Positions 36,101 through 43,548 of a stretch of 64,000 bases of DNA are shown piece after piece. Made by a program: the position numbers and the translations under genes. The notes beneath the pieces are model-generated. The model made no database searches. It was not told the DNA's origin and was given only the letters and a program-made list of their open reading frames with translations. The DNA is from Pseudomonas mediterranea CFBP 5447. Lineage in GTDB: Bacteria; Pseudomonadota; Gammaproteobacteria; Pseudomonadales; Pseudomonadaceae. Numbering within the stretch: the stretch's first letter is position 1; every line of letters begins with the position of its first letter. The stretch is from contig NZ_KN322985.1 of NCBI RefSeq assembly GCF_000774145.1, positions 333,910-397,909 on the forward strand, in the 5' to 3' direction.

Positions 36101-39100
36101 GTTATCCACCAAGGCACCGCTCAGGGTCAGCGCACTGCTGGCGATCAGCTTGCCGTTGCGATTGTCCAGGGCGGCAATATTCGCCATGATATCGGCCTTG
36201 CCGGAGACGGCACCGTTGCCGTTATCCAGGCTGTTGGCCGTCAACAGGATCGCGCCGTCGCCCACCAGGGTACCGCCCTGGTTGATAAACGCCCCGTTCA
36301 CACCCAGGTCGACTGCACCCCGGCTGCTGATCAGGCCCTGGCTGTTGTCCAGGCTGGCACTACGACTGTCGACAGAAGCCGCGGCCACTAGGCCCTTGAC
36401 GTTGCTCAGAGCCTGATCGATACGCAGGGTCAGGCTCTGGTTGCTCAGCAGCTTGCCGTTGCTGTTGTCGAAGCTTTTCGCGGCCAGGGCAAAGGCTTGG
36501 GCACTGGAGATTTCACCGCCCCGATTGTCCACCTCGTCGAGGTTCTTCAGCACCAGCAGCGGGCCGTTGATCAGGCCGCCCCTATTGTCCAAGCGGCCGT
36601 TGTGCAGGTCCAGGCTCAGTTGGGTCTTGCTGAACAGTTCGCCACCCTGCTGGTCGAGGCCGGCGACGTTGGCGGTCAGGTCCTTGACACTGGCAATACG
36701 GCCGGAAGTACCATTGCTGACCTGGGTCGCGGTGAGGTCCAGGCGGTCCTCGCTGGTCAGCCGGCCTCCCTGGCTGTTGTCGAGGGTCCTGGTGGTGACA
36801 CGGGTGGCACCCTTGCCGCTGATCAGGCCTTTGCGGCTGTTATCGAGGCTACTGCTGGCGAGTACCAGGGCCTGGTCCGTGAGGATCGAACCGCCCTGAT
36901 TGAGCAATGCCCCCAGGCTGTCGATCGACAGGTCGGCGGCACTGCCGAGCTTGCCGGCCGTGTTGTCCAGGCTGCCGACCTTGAGGCCCAGGGCGCCTTC
37001 GCTGCTGAGCAAGCCGGTGTTGTTGAGCAGCGCGCCATCGAGGCGAATATCCAGGCCCTGCAGGGCGGAGATGTTCCCGCCGCTGTTATCCAGGGTCGTG
37101 CCGTTCAGGTTGACGCTGCCCCTGGCGAACAGGCGGCCCTTGTTCTGATTAATCACTTGCGCCACGACAAGGCCGAGGTCGGTATCGGTCAGCAGCTTGC
37201 CGCCATCGCTGTTATCCAGGCGTTGTCCGCTGACACGGACGCTGCTGCGGATGCTGGACAGCTCACCGGCACGGTTGTCGATCTGCTCGACATTGACGGT
37301 CAGGCCCTGGGTGCTGGCGACCGTACCGCCATTACGGTTGTCGAGACTCTTGCCGGTCAGCAGCAGGGAACCCTGGGCCACCAGCGCCCCGCCCTGCTGG
37401 CTCAGGTTGTCGATACTGGCTTCGAGGTTGCCCTGGCTGGCAATACGGCCCTGGGTGTTGGTAACCTCCTTGGCCTTGAGACTGACCGGGCCGACTGCGC
37501 TGAGCAGGCCGCCGCTGTTGTCCAGGCGGGTGCCTTCGAAGCCGATGGCCGCCTTGGCGACAAGATTGCCCTTGTCGCGGTTGTCCAACTGATCAACTAG
37601 CAGCTTGAGGTCCTTGTCGGCCTGGATCAGGCCGCCACGATTGTCCGCCGAATCGCCACGCAAGGTCAGGTGATCCTTGCTCGCCAGGCTGCCGCCTCGG
37701 TTGTCCAGGCTGCCGATGTTCAGTTCGATGCTGCCAGTGGCGCGCAGCTTGCCCTGTTCGCGGTTATCGAATGCGCCGCTGATAGTGGCGCTCAGCTTGC
37801 CGTCCGCCGCAAGCACCGTGCCCGCCGCGCGGTTGTCGATGCGGGCCGCGGCCAGGGTCAAGGCCTTGCCGGAACCCAATGTCCCACCGTGGTTATCCAA
37901 GGCACCGCTGAGGTCGATGCTCAAGCCCAAATCGCCGGTGATCTGGCCCCGGGTATTGTCCAGGCTGACGCCCTTCAAGGTGGCCAGGGTTGAACTCGAC
38001 AAGGTGCCGTTACCGTTATTGATCGCGCCGCTGGCCGTGAGATTGAGCCCCTTGTCAGTCGCGATCAGGCCGGAGGTATTATCGAGGCTGGCGACATTCA
38101 GGGTGACATCGGCCAAACTGGAAATTTCCCCGCCGTGATTGCCCAGCGCGCCGACGTTGACCACCAAGTCGCCGTTGCTGGAGATCAAACCGTCCTGGCT
38201 GTTCACGACCTCGTCGGCGGTCAAGGTCAGACGGTCGGCGCCGAGCACCCGGCCCTTGTTCTGGTTATCGAGGGTGCCGGCGATGACGGTGGTCTGCCGC
38301 TGTCCGCTGAGGGTGCCGCTCTGGTTGTTCAGAGTTTGGGTGGTCGTGATGTCGAGATCACGGCTGGCAATGATGTTCTTGCCGAGGTTGTTGAGGTGCT
38401 GCGCGCTGATGCTGATATCGGCGTCGGTGTTGCGGGTGTTATCGAGATTGACCCCGGCTTCGATGATGCCGTTGTTGGTCAACTGACCGCCGCTGGCGAG
38501 GGTGATGCGGTCTTTGGCGACGAGGTTGTTCTGGCTGGTCAGGTCACCCTGGGTTTGCATGTCCAGGGTGGTACCGGCGTAGACCGGGCCTTTAGTCTCC
38601 AGGCTCTGGGCCTTGACATTGACAGCGCCGGTCGCCGCCGTGTCGACCATGCTCAGATGACCGTTGGCGTCGAGCTGGATATCGCCACCGCTGGCGATCA
38701 ACTTGCCGTCCAGCTTCACCCCGACACCGGCCTCGGTACCCACCAGCTTGATCGCCCCGGCGTACATGCCGCCCAGCGCTGAAGAGTCGATGGCCAGTTG
38801 CGGTTTGGCGCTGCCGTCATCGGCACGTGCGCTGGCGTTGAGGCTGGCGGCATCGACGTCGTTGCGGCCGGCGACGATGGTCAGGTTCCTGGCCTGGATT
38901 TCGGCGTTGATTTTGGCGCTGCGGGTGATGATTTCGAAGCGGTCGACGTTGGTAGCGTTGAGGCCCGCCCCTTCTACGGTGACGTTGCCCTGGTCGACCT
39001 GGTAGCGACTCACCTGGCCGTTTTCCACAATCGGTTTGCCGGTGGTCAAGGTCGCTTGAGGGGTATTGATGAAACCGCAGCCGTTACAGGTGATGCCATA

Positions 39101-39550
39101 GGGGTTGGCCACGATGACATGGGCCGACTGCCCCGCCACTTCGGTGTAGCCGCGCAACTGGCTGGGGCTGCCGCCGTTGACTTCGTTGAGGATGGTGGTG
39201 GCGGCCGCGCCGTTGAGATTCGGGTTGCCGAGGATGATCCCGCCCAGTTGCGTGGACTGGGTGCGGGACGTGGCGTTGTTGAGGATCACGCCGTTGCTGC
39301 CGACGTTGTAGTCCTTGAACTGGTTGTGGGACAGACCGCTGCCGTTGGGCCTGGCAATGTTGACGATGGGCACGCCGTTGCCCGCCTGGCCGAGGCTGGT
39401 GCCCGGCGCACTGACCACGATGCCGTCGGCCTGGGCCCACATCGGTTGCCAGAACATGACGTTGGCCAACAGGAACGCCAGGCCGCGCTTGGGCATGCCG
39501 CAGAACAGATCGCGGTTTGTGTGGGCAGCAGAAGGTTGGCGGTCGTCCAT
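27128..39550 (-). CDS. cdiA: CdiA/FhaB-like two-partner-secretion exoprotein with C-terminal toxin
   Basis: This 4140-aa secreted protein starts at ATG 39550, 23 nt after cdiB; a TTG six codons upstream is less likely. The signal peptide ends near MWAQA. The TPS secretion domain follows, with SHNQFKDYNVGSNGVILNN, IILGNPNLNG, VIVANPYGITCNGCGF and the NPNL/NPYGI motifs. About 2000 residues of filamentous-haemagglutinin repeats follow (LDNxxGxLxSxxxLxL pattern). After residue about 3000 come further haemagglutinin repeats (SGSRIEAADDLTIKAARDFV; GSDLTLVSGGDQRYQVAKLESG). Next are a DUF637-like hydrophobic Ala/Gly region (MLAVVIIVTVLTAG onward) and a pretoxin segment. The end is a HINT domain and a 118-aa toxin-like tail. 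It should act on neighbouring cells by contact; the target is not known. Confidence 0.92.
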   Translation of the reverse strand: MDDRQPSAAHTNRDLFCGMPKRGLAFLLANVMFWQPMWAQADGIVVSAPGTSLGQAGNGVPIVNIARPNGSGLSHNQFKDYNVGSNGVILNNATSRTQSTQLGGIILGNPNLNGAAATTILNEVNGGSPSQLRGYTEVAGQSAHVIVANPYGITCNGCGFINTPQATLTTGKPIVENGQVSRYQVDQGNVTVEGAGLNATNVDRFEIITRSAKINAEIQARNLTIVAGRNDVDAASLNASARADDGSAKPQLAIDSSALGGMYAGAIKLVGTEAGVGVKLDGKLIASGGDIQLDANGHLSMVDTAATGAVNVKAQSLETKGPVYAGTTLDMQTQGDLTSQNNLVAKDRITLASGGQLTNNGIIEAGVNLDNTRNTDADISISAQHLNNLGKNIIASRDLDITTTQTLNNQSGTLSGQRQTTVIAGTLDNQNKGRVLGADRLTLTADEVVNSQDGLISSNGDLVVNVGALGNHGGEISSLADVTLNVASLDNTSGLIATDKGLNLTASGAINNGNGTLSSSTLATLKGVSLDNTRGQITGDLGLSIDLSGALDNHGGTLGSGKALTLAAARIDNRAAGTVLAADGKLSATISGAFDNREQGKLRATGSIELNIGSLDNRGGSLASKDHLTLRGDSADNRGGLIQADKDLKLLVDQLDNRDKGNLVAKAAIGFEGTRLDNSGGLLSAVGPVSLKAKEVTNTQGRIASQGNLEASIDNLSQQGGALVAQGSLLLTGKSLDNRNGGTVASTQGLTVNVEQIDNRAGELSSIRSSVRVSGQRLDNSDGGKLLTDTDLGLVVAQVINQNKGRLFARGSVNLNGTTLDNSGGNISALQGLDIRLDGALLNNTGLLSSEGALGLKVGSLDNTAGKLGSAADLSIDSLGALLNQGGSILTDQALVLASSSLDNSRKGLISGKGATRVTTRTLDNSQGGRLTSEDRLDLTATQVSNGTSGRIASVKDLTANVAGLDQQGGELFSKTQLSLDLHNGRLDNRGGLINGPLLVLKNLDEVDNRGGEISSAQAFALAAKSFDNSNGKLLSNQSLTLRIDQALSNVKGLVAAASVDSRSASLDNSQGLISSRGAVDLGVNGAFINQGGTLVGDGAILLTANSLDNGNGAVSGKADIMANIAALDNRNGKLIASSALTLSGALVDNRQNGLVGATKALTLDVDAIDNRGGELSSNANIHLTGKRLDNSDSGRLLADMTLTLEMAEVLNRNLGLLKGKIGVTLDGQTLDNTDGQLLSDQDARLTLGADLDNSGGLISSEGRLDVSSAGLDNTAGSLSSAGALKVQANGALGNQGGRLVSDSSINLSSASLDNTQLGVIIGKGAVTVSTGAYDNRTGALSSRDSLTLRAGQVSNQNGRIGSDKALVASVTGLNQQDGKLFSNTALTLDLNNGQLNNQNGLINAPSLLLENLKGVNNQGGEISSAQAFALTTDSLNNSNGKLLSNQAVTLRINQALANLKGQIAAAALDIRAASLDNSGGTVTSRGDLDLTTSGQLSNRSQGLINAAQALKLSSADLDNQGGTLLGAGAVNLNAMALSNSGRGLINSQGGLTINASSLDSGNGGEVSAKGDIDLTLGALAQNGGRLLGDQVIRLDLAGGDIDNRNGLLNAKGALTLNRLRDLNNQGGELSSSQSFNLVGRTLDNSGGKLISNNRLDVAGNSLINQGGLISGWQGLAVNVASLDNRNSGTVSSRNGNLGVNVSGALLNSNAGALVSQQALTVNAASLDNSAGILSSGGAQQLTVSGLLNNAQGGSIDSGAALTLQAMALNNSGTISVQQSIDFTGTTLNNSNGTLTSKGAVSLDLLGALTNTNGKLASAGPLVITRSSQIGNQGGQLISQGLLSLLTGSLDNRNRGTVAASDNIVISSTGAVQNNSDGLIYSQNGDVRVDARSLANGKGSLQGQGALNLTVSGDIDNQSGRLIAQNGDLTVSAANLDNRGGTLATVKGALEAHIVGVLKNGYDLGNNRQGGIVQAQRLNLGAQGGIDNYGGRIAAQSGDALVTTADFDNRNGGLYANGLVQVSGNNFDNSGDNDGQIAGQRIDLNLNGALNNRLGVIESGSTLRVRAASLDNQTGQIRALGTSGKTDFQIGTLFDNRNGKLETANSDLTLNAGGFQNLGGSLLHVGDGTFDISTANITNAGGSLVTRGGLTLTADSWTNNSVIQAGRLTLNVNTLNQTAGGQLLASDSLTGNGGNWNNDGLIASDGTANLNLSGSYNGNGRYTSLNTLGLTAASFNLGSMGSIAGGADTLINVGGQVNNYGRITSATGMRVNAGSINNYGTLGSNANLLLNTPGLLNENGLIFSGGDTKLQVNGFTNHTAQLYSLGTVSIEGYGGQAQSAQVTNISGSLESVGRFSINATSFENRTEGFSLGRKLVSASIAVRCLDCGGGDYDLSIAVRETYEGQDNDTSAAALLSAGGDFVFSGGNFLNSKSTVSAGGNISIQASNLTNVGSMGGTIERTRSYRTQAIANLSALAFINQVVSYNARNDPDYPNIYYINDSGGLSKAIAETYQRPVPAGSPGTTSPAVRFRDAVTGQLVTTLAFGTRYGLNQQAQYDPNNLMALPAQLQSYTQTGDVEVSRDGSGSGRSAIIQAGGKVSITASQNLNNSVIHQDYGVGSGANKVQSTQAAGTGTPVVIRLNAQLPPDLAKQQVNPLVLPGFSLPTGQNGLFRLSGQGGSATQASQVNAGPQSWSMGSAAVSSAQRLQGANDVQARNLQFNDAARITVSNLQLEQSTRQATGSGVSGSVINVGTPGDTGTVQLPGQGGAVSSVGSQVINRVQGLPDTSGRSNPQKYLIETNPVLTDLRQFMSSDYLLANLGYNPDESAKRLGDGFYEQRLIQQAVVARTGQRFIDGLTSDEALYKYLMDNAIKSKQQLDLSVGVSLTSQQVAALTHDIVWLEEHEVNGEKVLVPVLYLAQATNRLAPNGALIQGSDVTLIAGKDLNNAGTLRASNNLVATAGNDLVNSGLIEAGSRLDLLAGNDIINKAGGVIAGRDISMTAIAGDVINQRMVTGTDIRYKGENAHSEYVDSGSRIEAADDLTIKAARDFVSTGSTLQSAGDTTISAGRDAFIAAAEQHNSVVAGAKSSSVTQYGSDLMVGRDLSVQAGRDLAVVASQIEANRNIDFGAGENLTVASAADESHSYSKSKKVTKQEDHVKQISSVVSAGQDLTFNAGKDMALISSRINAGNEAYLAAVGQLDVLAAQDTDYSLYDKKQKGSWGRKQTRHDEVTKNVNVGTQITTGSDLTLVSGGDQRYQVAKLESGADLTLRSGGAITFEGVKDLSQESHEKTNNSLAWNSSKGKGHTDETLRQSELISKGSLAITAAKGVHIDIKQIDQKTVSQTIDAMVQADPQLAWLKEAEQRGDVDWQRVKEVHDSFKYSNSGMGTATMLAVVIIVTVLTAGSGAAATVGASASGAATAVGISATTAAAIGAAASAAYTAAVVQSVVSTINNKGNLSAVLKDVTSTESLKGYLTSGLAAGFASGVLDKAFGVSAENASKATHGFELASTDGLTKFVGYTLAEKGFGAVTNTAINGGSLKNNLAQASISAAADVLSASIYNRLGTQLEFTGIPAKVGAHAIVGGLIAEAAGGSFRTGALAAGANEAFVASVADKIFVGDMHDQLLAMTSQLIGVTVSAAAGGSDKEQEVAGWVAQQATKFNSLDHPTAERLLNELKACKSGGNCTEAKQRDLIGKFEKISAERSQLIDLCETRACVEGLKANTIAMDDPVAQELLSFYRNKISYDMVGMLVGNPGLIAQPAQGYDPWGNTYVTDDQIITAKYIKEGWLTPAESVNLKEWENKTSWLDDAAGRKLSVAERAAMISNMGNTLLTEGWGTKVVAGVGKGGKTGNGVSTDADGFGNSPAVTKLVKPCCFAAGTMVATPQGPRAIDTLSVGDIVWSKREAGGEPFAAAISATHTRTDQPIYQLKLENIRADGVSEKETLLVTPGHPFYVPARHDFVPVIQLKSGDLLQSLGDGAAEGVSTRVESLELFLPKGKTYNLTVDVGHTFYVGKLKTWVHNVGLCDINGKPVVPRNAKNLEGGPLEKADKYSGHFMLEGGPANGTLYRSDNKGNITSYAVYDDKGMILKRVDVTGDAHAGIPTPHAIDYGRNKLPDGSIRVQSPSSKKPPRGISAEELP
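27131..27484 (-). other. C-terminal toxin-like module (tentatively Ntox24)
   Basis: These are the last 118 residues, from VGLCDINGKPVVPRNAKN to GISAEELP. The central ILKRVDVTGDAHAGIPTPHA, then DYGRNKLPDGSIRVQSPS, resembles the polymorphic toxin type 24 pattern as I recall it, with two conserved histidines (DAHAG and TPHA). The assignment is from memory and unverified. Confidence 0.5.
27485..27931 (-). other. HINT (intein-like) domain of the exoprotein
   Basis: These 149 residues start at CCFAAGTMVATPQGP and end at GHTFYVGKLKTWVHN, the layout of pretoxin HINT domains. The N-terminal cysteine, the TxxH-like HPFYVP region and the final HN are all present. Such domains are thought to release the C-terminal toxin by self-cleavage. 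No nucleophile follows HN directly (VGLC comes next), which favours cleavage over splicing. Confidence 0.8.
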
Positions 39551-39573
39551 GATCAGGTCTCGTTGCAACAGAA

Positions 39574-41280
39574 TTAAATGGATACATCCACGCGGAAATA
39601 GATCGGCGCTTCACGCTCGGTCAGGGCATCCGGGCGTTCCAGGGAGTGGGCGAAGGTGACGCTGGTGGTGAGGTGCTGCCCACGGGCGAACAGCTCCAGC
39701 GAGTTGCTCGACATGCGCCCGTGCTGATCGCCGTTGTAGCGGGTCCCGCTGATCACGCCCTGGTCATAGCCCAGGCTGGTGCCGTACTCGGCGAACACCG
39801 GACGCAACCATTCCAGGGTCACCGGGCGGCTCCAGCGCAGGTCGTTGCGCCAGTAGCCACCGTTGTCACCAGCCAACGACTGGTCCTTGTAGCCACGAAT
39901 CGAAGACTCTCCGCCCAGGCTCATGCGCTGCGGACTGAACAGCACGTCTTCGCTGCGCTGGCCGGTCATTAAGCTGCTGAAGCTGAAAGACTCGTCCCAC
40001 AATTTGAACGGTTGCAAATAGCTGACCGTGGCGGTGTATTTGCGATAGCGGGCGTCAGCCTGGCCGGGTGCCGGGTCGTGGTTGGCCTGGGCATCGAAGG
40101 CGCCGATCCCTTGTTGCATGCCCAGGTCCAGGTTGACGAAGGCACCGCCGATCCGCCGACCGTGGTTGATGCCGAACTGCGCTTCGCTCAGGCGATTGCT
40201 GCTCAGGGCCAGTTTGCTGTCTTCGATGAAGTTGTTGCTGCGCAGATAGGCCAGACCAGTGTTGAGGGAAGTTTTGCTCATGGCGTCGCGGTAGATGACC
40301 CGCTCGACCCGCAACTGATGGTTCTGGCTGTCGCCGCTCTGCTTGAAGTTGAAACCGTTGGCCGCGATCTGTGAGCGGTACTCGCTCTGGCTGTAGGTGT
40401 AGCTGACGTTCCACCAGCCAAACGGCAGACTGTAAGAGAGCATGGCGTTTCGCGAGGTGTGCTGGTGATCGCTCATCGCGTCATGACCGCCGCGCAGCAT
40501 CAACTGGTCAGCCAGGCCCAGCGGGCTGTCCCATTCGAAACGGGTGCCCCACTGCTGCTCGCCAGTGCTGCGCTGGCCGTCGTTGCTGCGGGACAGCCCG
40601 GCGCGCCAGGGCTTCTGCGGAGTATTCTTGACCAGCACTTCACTGCCGCCGACGTTCTGGCCGGGGGTCAGCTCCATCTGCGCCTGATTCGACGGCAGGC
40701 GATTGAGCTGGTCCACCATCTGCTCGATTTCCCGCAGGTTGACCAGCTCACCGGTTTTGCCGGGAAACGCCATGGCCAGTTCACGCTCCGACAGTTGGCT
40801 GTTCTCGGCGCCTTTCAAGCCTTCGAGCCGGCCCTCGACCACCAGTACCTGCAGGTGACCGCTGGACAGGTCCTGCTGCGGCAAGTAGGCACGGCTGGTG
40901 ACCAGGCCCTTCTCGATGTAGTGGTCGGTGATGACCTTGAGCAGTTCATTGAGCTGGGGCACGCCCAGGCATTGGCCGATATAGGGCTGGAGCAGCCGCT
41001 CGCGCTCACGGGCCGAGAGGCTGTCGGCGCCCTTGAGTTCGATGGTTTTGATGGGGAAGCAACGGGTATCGGCCGGCGCGGTCGGCTGGGTCGGTTTCAC
41101 CTCCTGGCCGGGCAAGTCCTTGAGCTCTTCCAGACGGCGGCGCTGCTCTTCAAGCAAACGGTTCTGGCGCTCGCGGATCAGGTCGGTTTCACCGGGAGTC
41201 GGGGCGGCGTGAGCCAGGGTAAGCGGAGACAGGCACAGCAAAGCCAGGCACAACCTCGCCCAATGGGCGGGTGAGAACAT
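39574..41280 (-). CDS. cdiB: CdiB/TpsB outer-membrane transporter
   Basis: This 568-aa Omp85-type barrel exports the exoprotein encoded next. ATG 41280 has GAGGGA 7 nt upstream; codons further upstream lack this. A signal peptide ends near LAHA, followed by a charged plug helix (RERQNRLLEEQRRRLEEL). The POTRA region is CFPIKTIELKGADSL...GHLQVLVVEGRLEGL. The ShlB-type barrel contains the VRGY-like motif SIRGYKDQSLAGDNGGYW near the end. Order cdiB-cdiA-cdiI on one strand matches the E. coli-type CDI arrangement. Confidence 0.93.
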   Translation of the reverse strand: MFSPAHWARLCLALLCLSPLTLAHAAPTPGETDLIRERQNRLLEEQRRRLEELKDLPGQEVKPTQPTAPADTRCFPIKTIELKGADSLSARERERLLQPYIGQCLGVPQLNELLKVITDHYIEKGLVTSRAYLPQQDLSSGHLQVLVVEGRLEGLKGAENSQLSERELAMAFPGKTGELVNLREIEQMVDQLNRLPSNQAQMELTPGQNVGGSEVLVKNTPQKPWRAGLSRSNDGQRSTGEQQWGTRFEWDSPLGLADQLMLRGGHDAMSDHQHTSRNAMLSYSLPFGWWNVSYTYSQSEYRSQIAANGFNFKQSGDSQNHQLRVERVIYRDAMSKTSLNTGLAYLRSNNFIEDSKLALSSNRLSEAQFGINHGRRIGGAFVNLDLGMQQGIGAFDAQANHDPAPGQADARYRKYTATVSYLQPFKLWDESFSFSSLMTGQRSEDVLFSPQRMSLGGESSIRGYKDQSLAGDNGGYWRNDLRWSRPVTLEWLRPVFAEYGTSLGYDQGVISGTRYNGDQHGRMSSNSLELFARGQHLTTSVTFAHSLERPDALTEREAPIYFRVDVSI

Positions 41281-41495
41281 GTTCGATCCCTCGATACGAA
41301 ATGACATCAAAATAGTGGCGCGATATTAGAGAGCCATCATTTTGACGTCAATTGCCCAAGCCCCCGACCATGAAAGTTTCATAAACCACCTGTCGAAAAA
41401 ATCCATAGGGCGTACTCGATTCACTCTGGTGAACTTTCAACCCCCACCAAGCCTCAACCCATTACCTGCCCAACAAGGAATACGAGGCCCATATC

Positions 41496-41771
41496 ATGAA
41501 AACCCTCCTGACATTCACCCTTGCCGCCACGCTCACCTGCGCCCTGCCCGCCTGGGCCACTTGCACCCCGGAAGAAGCCACCGCCAAACGCGAACAGCTC
41601 GCTCAGGAAATCACCAAGCTCACCCAGCAGAACCCGACCAAGGCCAAGGAGATGAATGATGAGTTACAGGCCATGGATCTGGAGACAGCCAGCAAGGACG
41701 TGCCGGACAAGTGCCAGTTGATTGATAAGCGTCTGGAGGAACTGAAGGATGCCGGGAAGAAGGCTGGTTGA
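41496..41771 (+). CDS. Small periplasmic helical protein
   Basis: This 91-aa protein has a signal peptide ending at PAWA (cleavage before TCTPEEA). The mature part is a charged helical hairpin (EEATAKREQLAQEITKLTQQNPTKAKEMNDEL, CQLIDKRLEELKDAGKK) with two cysteines, one near each end, which could form a disulphide. Similar small proteins are common in Pseudomonas. AAGGAA lies about 16 nt upstream of the ATG. Function unknown. Confidence 0.75.
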   Translation: MKTLLTFTLAATLTCALPAWATCTPEEATAKREQLAQEITKLTQQNPTKAKEMNDELQAMDLETASKDVPDKCQLIDKRLEELKDAGKKAG

Positions 41772-41799
41772 TGTCTATAGCCCGGCACAGATTGCTTTT

Positions 41800-41930
41800 G
41801 TGGCGAGGGAGCTTGCTCCCGCTGGGGTGCGAAGCGCCCCTGAAAACTCAGTTCCAGCCACTTTGAGGGGTGAGTATCAAGCCGGATTGGGGCTGCTACG
41901 CAGCCCAGCGGGAGCAAGCTCCCTCGCCAC
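41800..41930. repeat. Family B REP-like inverted pair
   Basis: A forward unit starts at 41800 and a reverse unit ends at 41930, each with the CGCTGGG-type extension. It lies before a strong terminator between convergent genes. Confidence 0.85.
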
Positions 41931-41953
41931 GATGTTTTGAGCATTTCAGTTGC

Positions 41954-41992
41954 GCATAAAAAAACCGGACCCAAGATCCGGCTTTTTTATGC
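41954..41992. terminator. Bidirectional rho-independent terminator
   Basis: GCATAAAAAAACCGGA and TCCGGCTTTTTTATGC form a stem with A and T runs on both sides. It separates the convergent small periplasmic gene and the helicase gene and can work in both directions. Confidence 0.85.
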
Positions 41993-42007
41993 TGCGCTAC
42001 AGGCGAT

Positions 42008-43354
42008 TCACTCAGCCGCCGGCGCTTGCGGCTTGCGGCGCTTGAGGGGGGCCATGCCGTCCTTGCTGACCAGCGCCGGAGCGTCGGTCTTCGGGCGGTT
42101 GGCGGTCTTGCGCTTGGTCGGGGCCTTGGCGGCGGTTTTCTTCTTGTCGCCCTTGGCGTCGACCTTTTTCTTCTTCGCGCCAACGGCTTTGCCGGAGGCC
42201 TTGACCTTTTTCGGCCCGCCGTAGGTGCCTTTGACTTCCTTGATGGTGCGACGCTCGAAGCTCTGCTTAAGGTAGCGCTCGATGCTCGACATCAGGTTCC
42301 AGTCGCCGTGGCAGATCAGCGAGATCGCCAGGCCGTCGTTGCCGGCGCGACCGGTACGGCCGATGCGGTGCACGTATTCGTCACCGCTGCGGGGCATATC
42401 GAAGTTGATGACCAGGTCCAGGCCTTCCACGTCCAGGCCGCGCGCGGCGACGTCGGTGGCCACGAGGATCTTCACGCCGCCTTGCTTGAGGCGATCGATC
42501 GCCAGCTTGCGATCCTTCTGGTCCTTCTCGCCGTGCAGCACGAACGCCTTGTATTCCTGTGCCACCAGGCGGCCATAGATGCGGTCGGCCATGGCCCGGG
42601 TGTTAGTGAACACGATGGCTTTTTCGTAGGTTTCGTTGGCCAGCAACCAGTTGACGATCTGCTCTTTGTGCTGGTTGTGATCCGCGGTGATGATCTGCTG
42701 GCGGGTGGTGGAATTCAGTTGGCTGACCGCGTTGAGCTGCAGGTGCTCCGGGTTGTTCAGCACCTTGGCGACCATCTCCCGCAGGCCCGAGCCGCCGGTG
42801 GTGGCGGAGAACAGCATGGTCTGCTGGCGGTTGGCGCATTCGTCCACCAGGCGCTGCACGTCTTCGGCAAAGCCCATGTCGAGCATGCGGTCGGCTTCGT
42901 CCAGTACCAGCACTTCGACTTCCTTCAGGTCCAGGTTGCCGGCGTTCAGTTGTTCAATCATCCGCCCCGGCGTACCGATGAGGATGTCCGGCACCTTGCG
43001 CAGCATGGCGGCCTGGACCTTGAAGTCTTCGCCACCGGTGATCAGGCCGGACTTGATGAAGGTGAATTGCGAGAAGCGCTCCACTTCCTTCAAGGTCTGC
43101 TGGGCCAGTTCACGGGTCGGCAGCAGGATCAGGGTCTTGATGCTGACACGGACCTTTGCCGGGCCGATCAGGCGGTTGAGGATCGGCAACACGAACGCGG
43201 CGGTCTTGCCGCTGCCGGTCTGCGCCGTCACCCGCAGGTCACGCCCCTGGAGCGCGAGCGGAATGGCCGCTGCCTGCACCGGCGTTGGCTCGACAAATTT
43301 AAGCTCGGCCACGGCTTTGAGCAGGCGTTCGTGCAGGGCGAATTCGGAAAACAC
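42008..43354 (-). CDS. DEAD-box RNA helicase (RhlE/SrmB-like)
   Basis: This 448-aa ATP-dependent RNA helicase starts at GTG 43354 (VFSEFALHERLLKAV), with GAGGT 9 nt upstream. An ATG at 43528 exists, but the extra segment lacks family character. Core motifs are the Q-motif FVEPTPVQAAAIP, I AQTGSGKT, Ia PTRELAQQ, II DEAD, III SAT, V ATDVAARGLD and VI HRIGRTGRAG. The C-terminal 80 residues are a Lys/Ala-rich basic tail that probably binds RNA. It is likely to help ribosome assembly or RNA decay, especially in the cold. Confidence 0.9.
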   Translation of the reverse strand: MFSEFALHERLLKAVAELKFVEPTPVQAAAIPLALQGRDLRVTAQTGSGKTAAFVLPILNRLIGPAKVRVSIKTLILLPTRELAQQTLKEVERFSQFTFIKSGLITGGEDFKVQAAMLRKVPDILIGTPGRMIEQLNAGNLDLKEVEVLVLDEADRMLDMGFAEDVQRLVDECANRQQTMLFSATTGGSGLREMVAKVLNNPEHLQLNAVSQLNSTTRQQIITADHNQHKEQIVNWLLANETYEKAIVFTNTRAMADRIYGRLVAQEYKAFVLHGEKDQKDRKLAIDRLKQGGVKILVATDVAARGLDVEGLDLVINFDMPRSGDEYVHRIGRTGRAGNDGLAISLICHGDWNLMSSIERYLKQSFERRTIKEVKGTYGGPKKVKASGKAVGAKKKKVDAKGDKKKTAAKAPTKRKTANRPKTDAPALVSKDGMAPLKRRKPQAPAAE

Positions 43355-43548
43355 GGGTGCTACCTCGAAGAAATACAAAAAAACAGCTGCATAGGGTAAC
43401 GGTTTCGAGCGCGAAGGCCGAGTTTCTTTATGCAAACGGCGACAATCAGCGGCTTTTTTCAAGGCAGACCCGCCGTCGACGGTCACTTCGACAGCCTTAA
43501 ATGCTCTAATCCCCCCGTCGCATTTCATATAGAAGATCCGTTTCGCCC

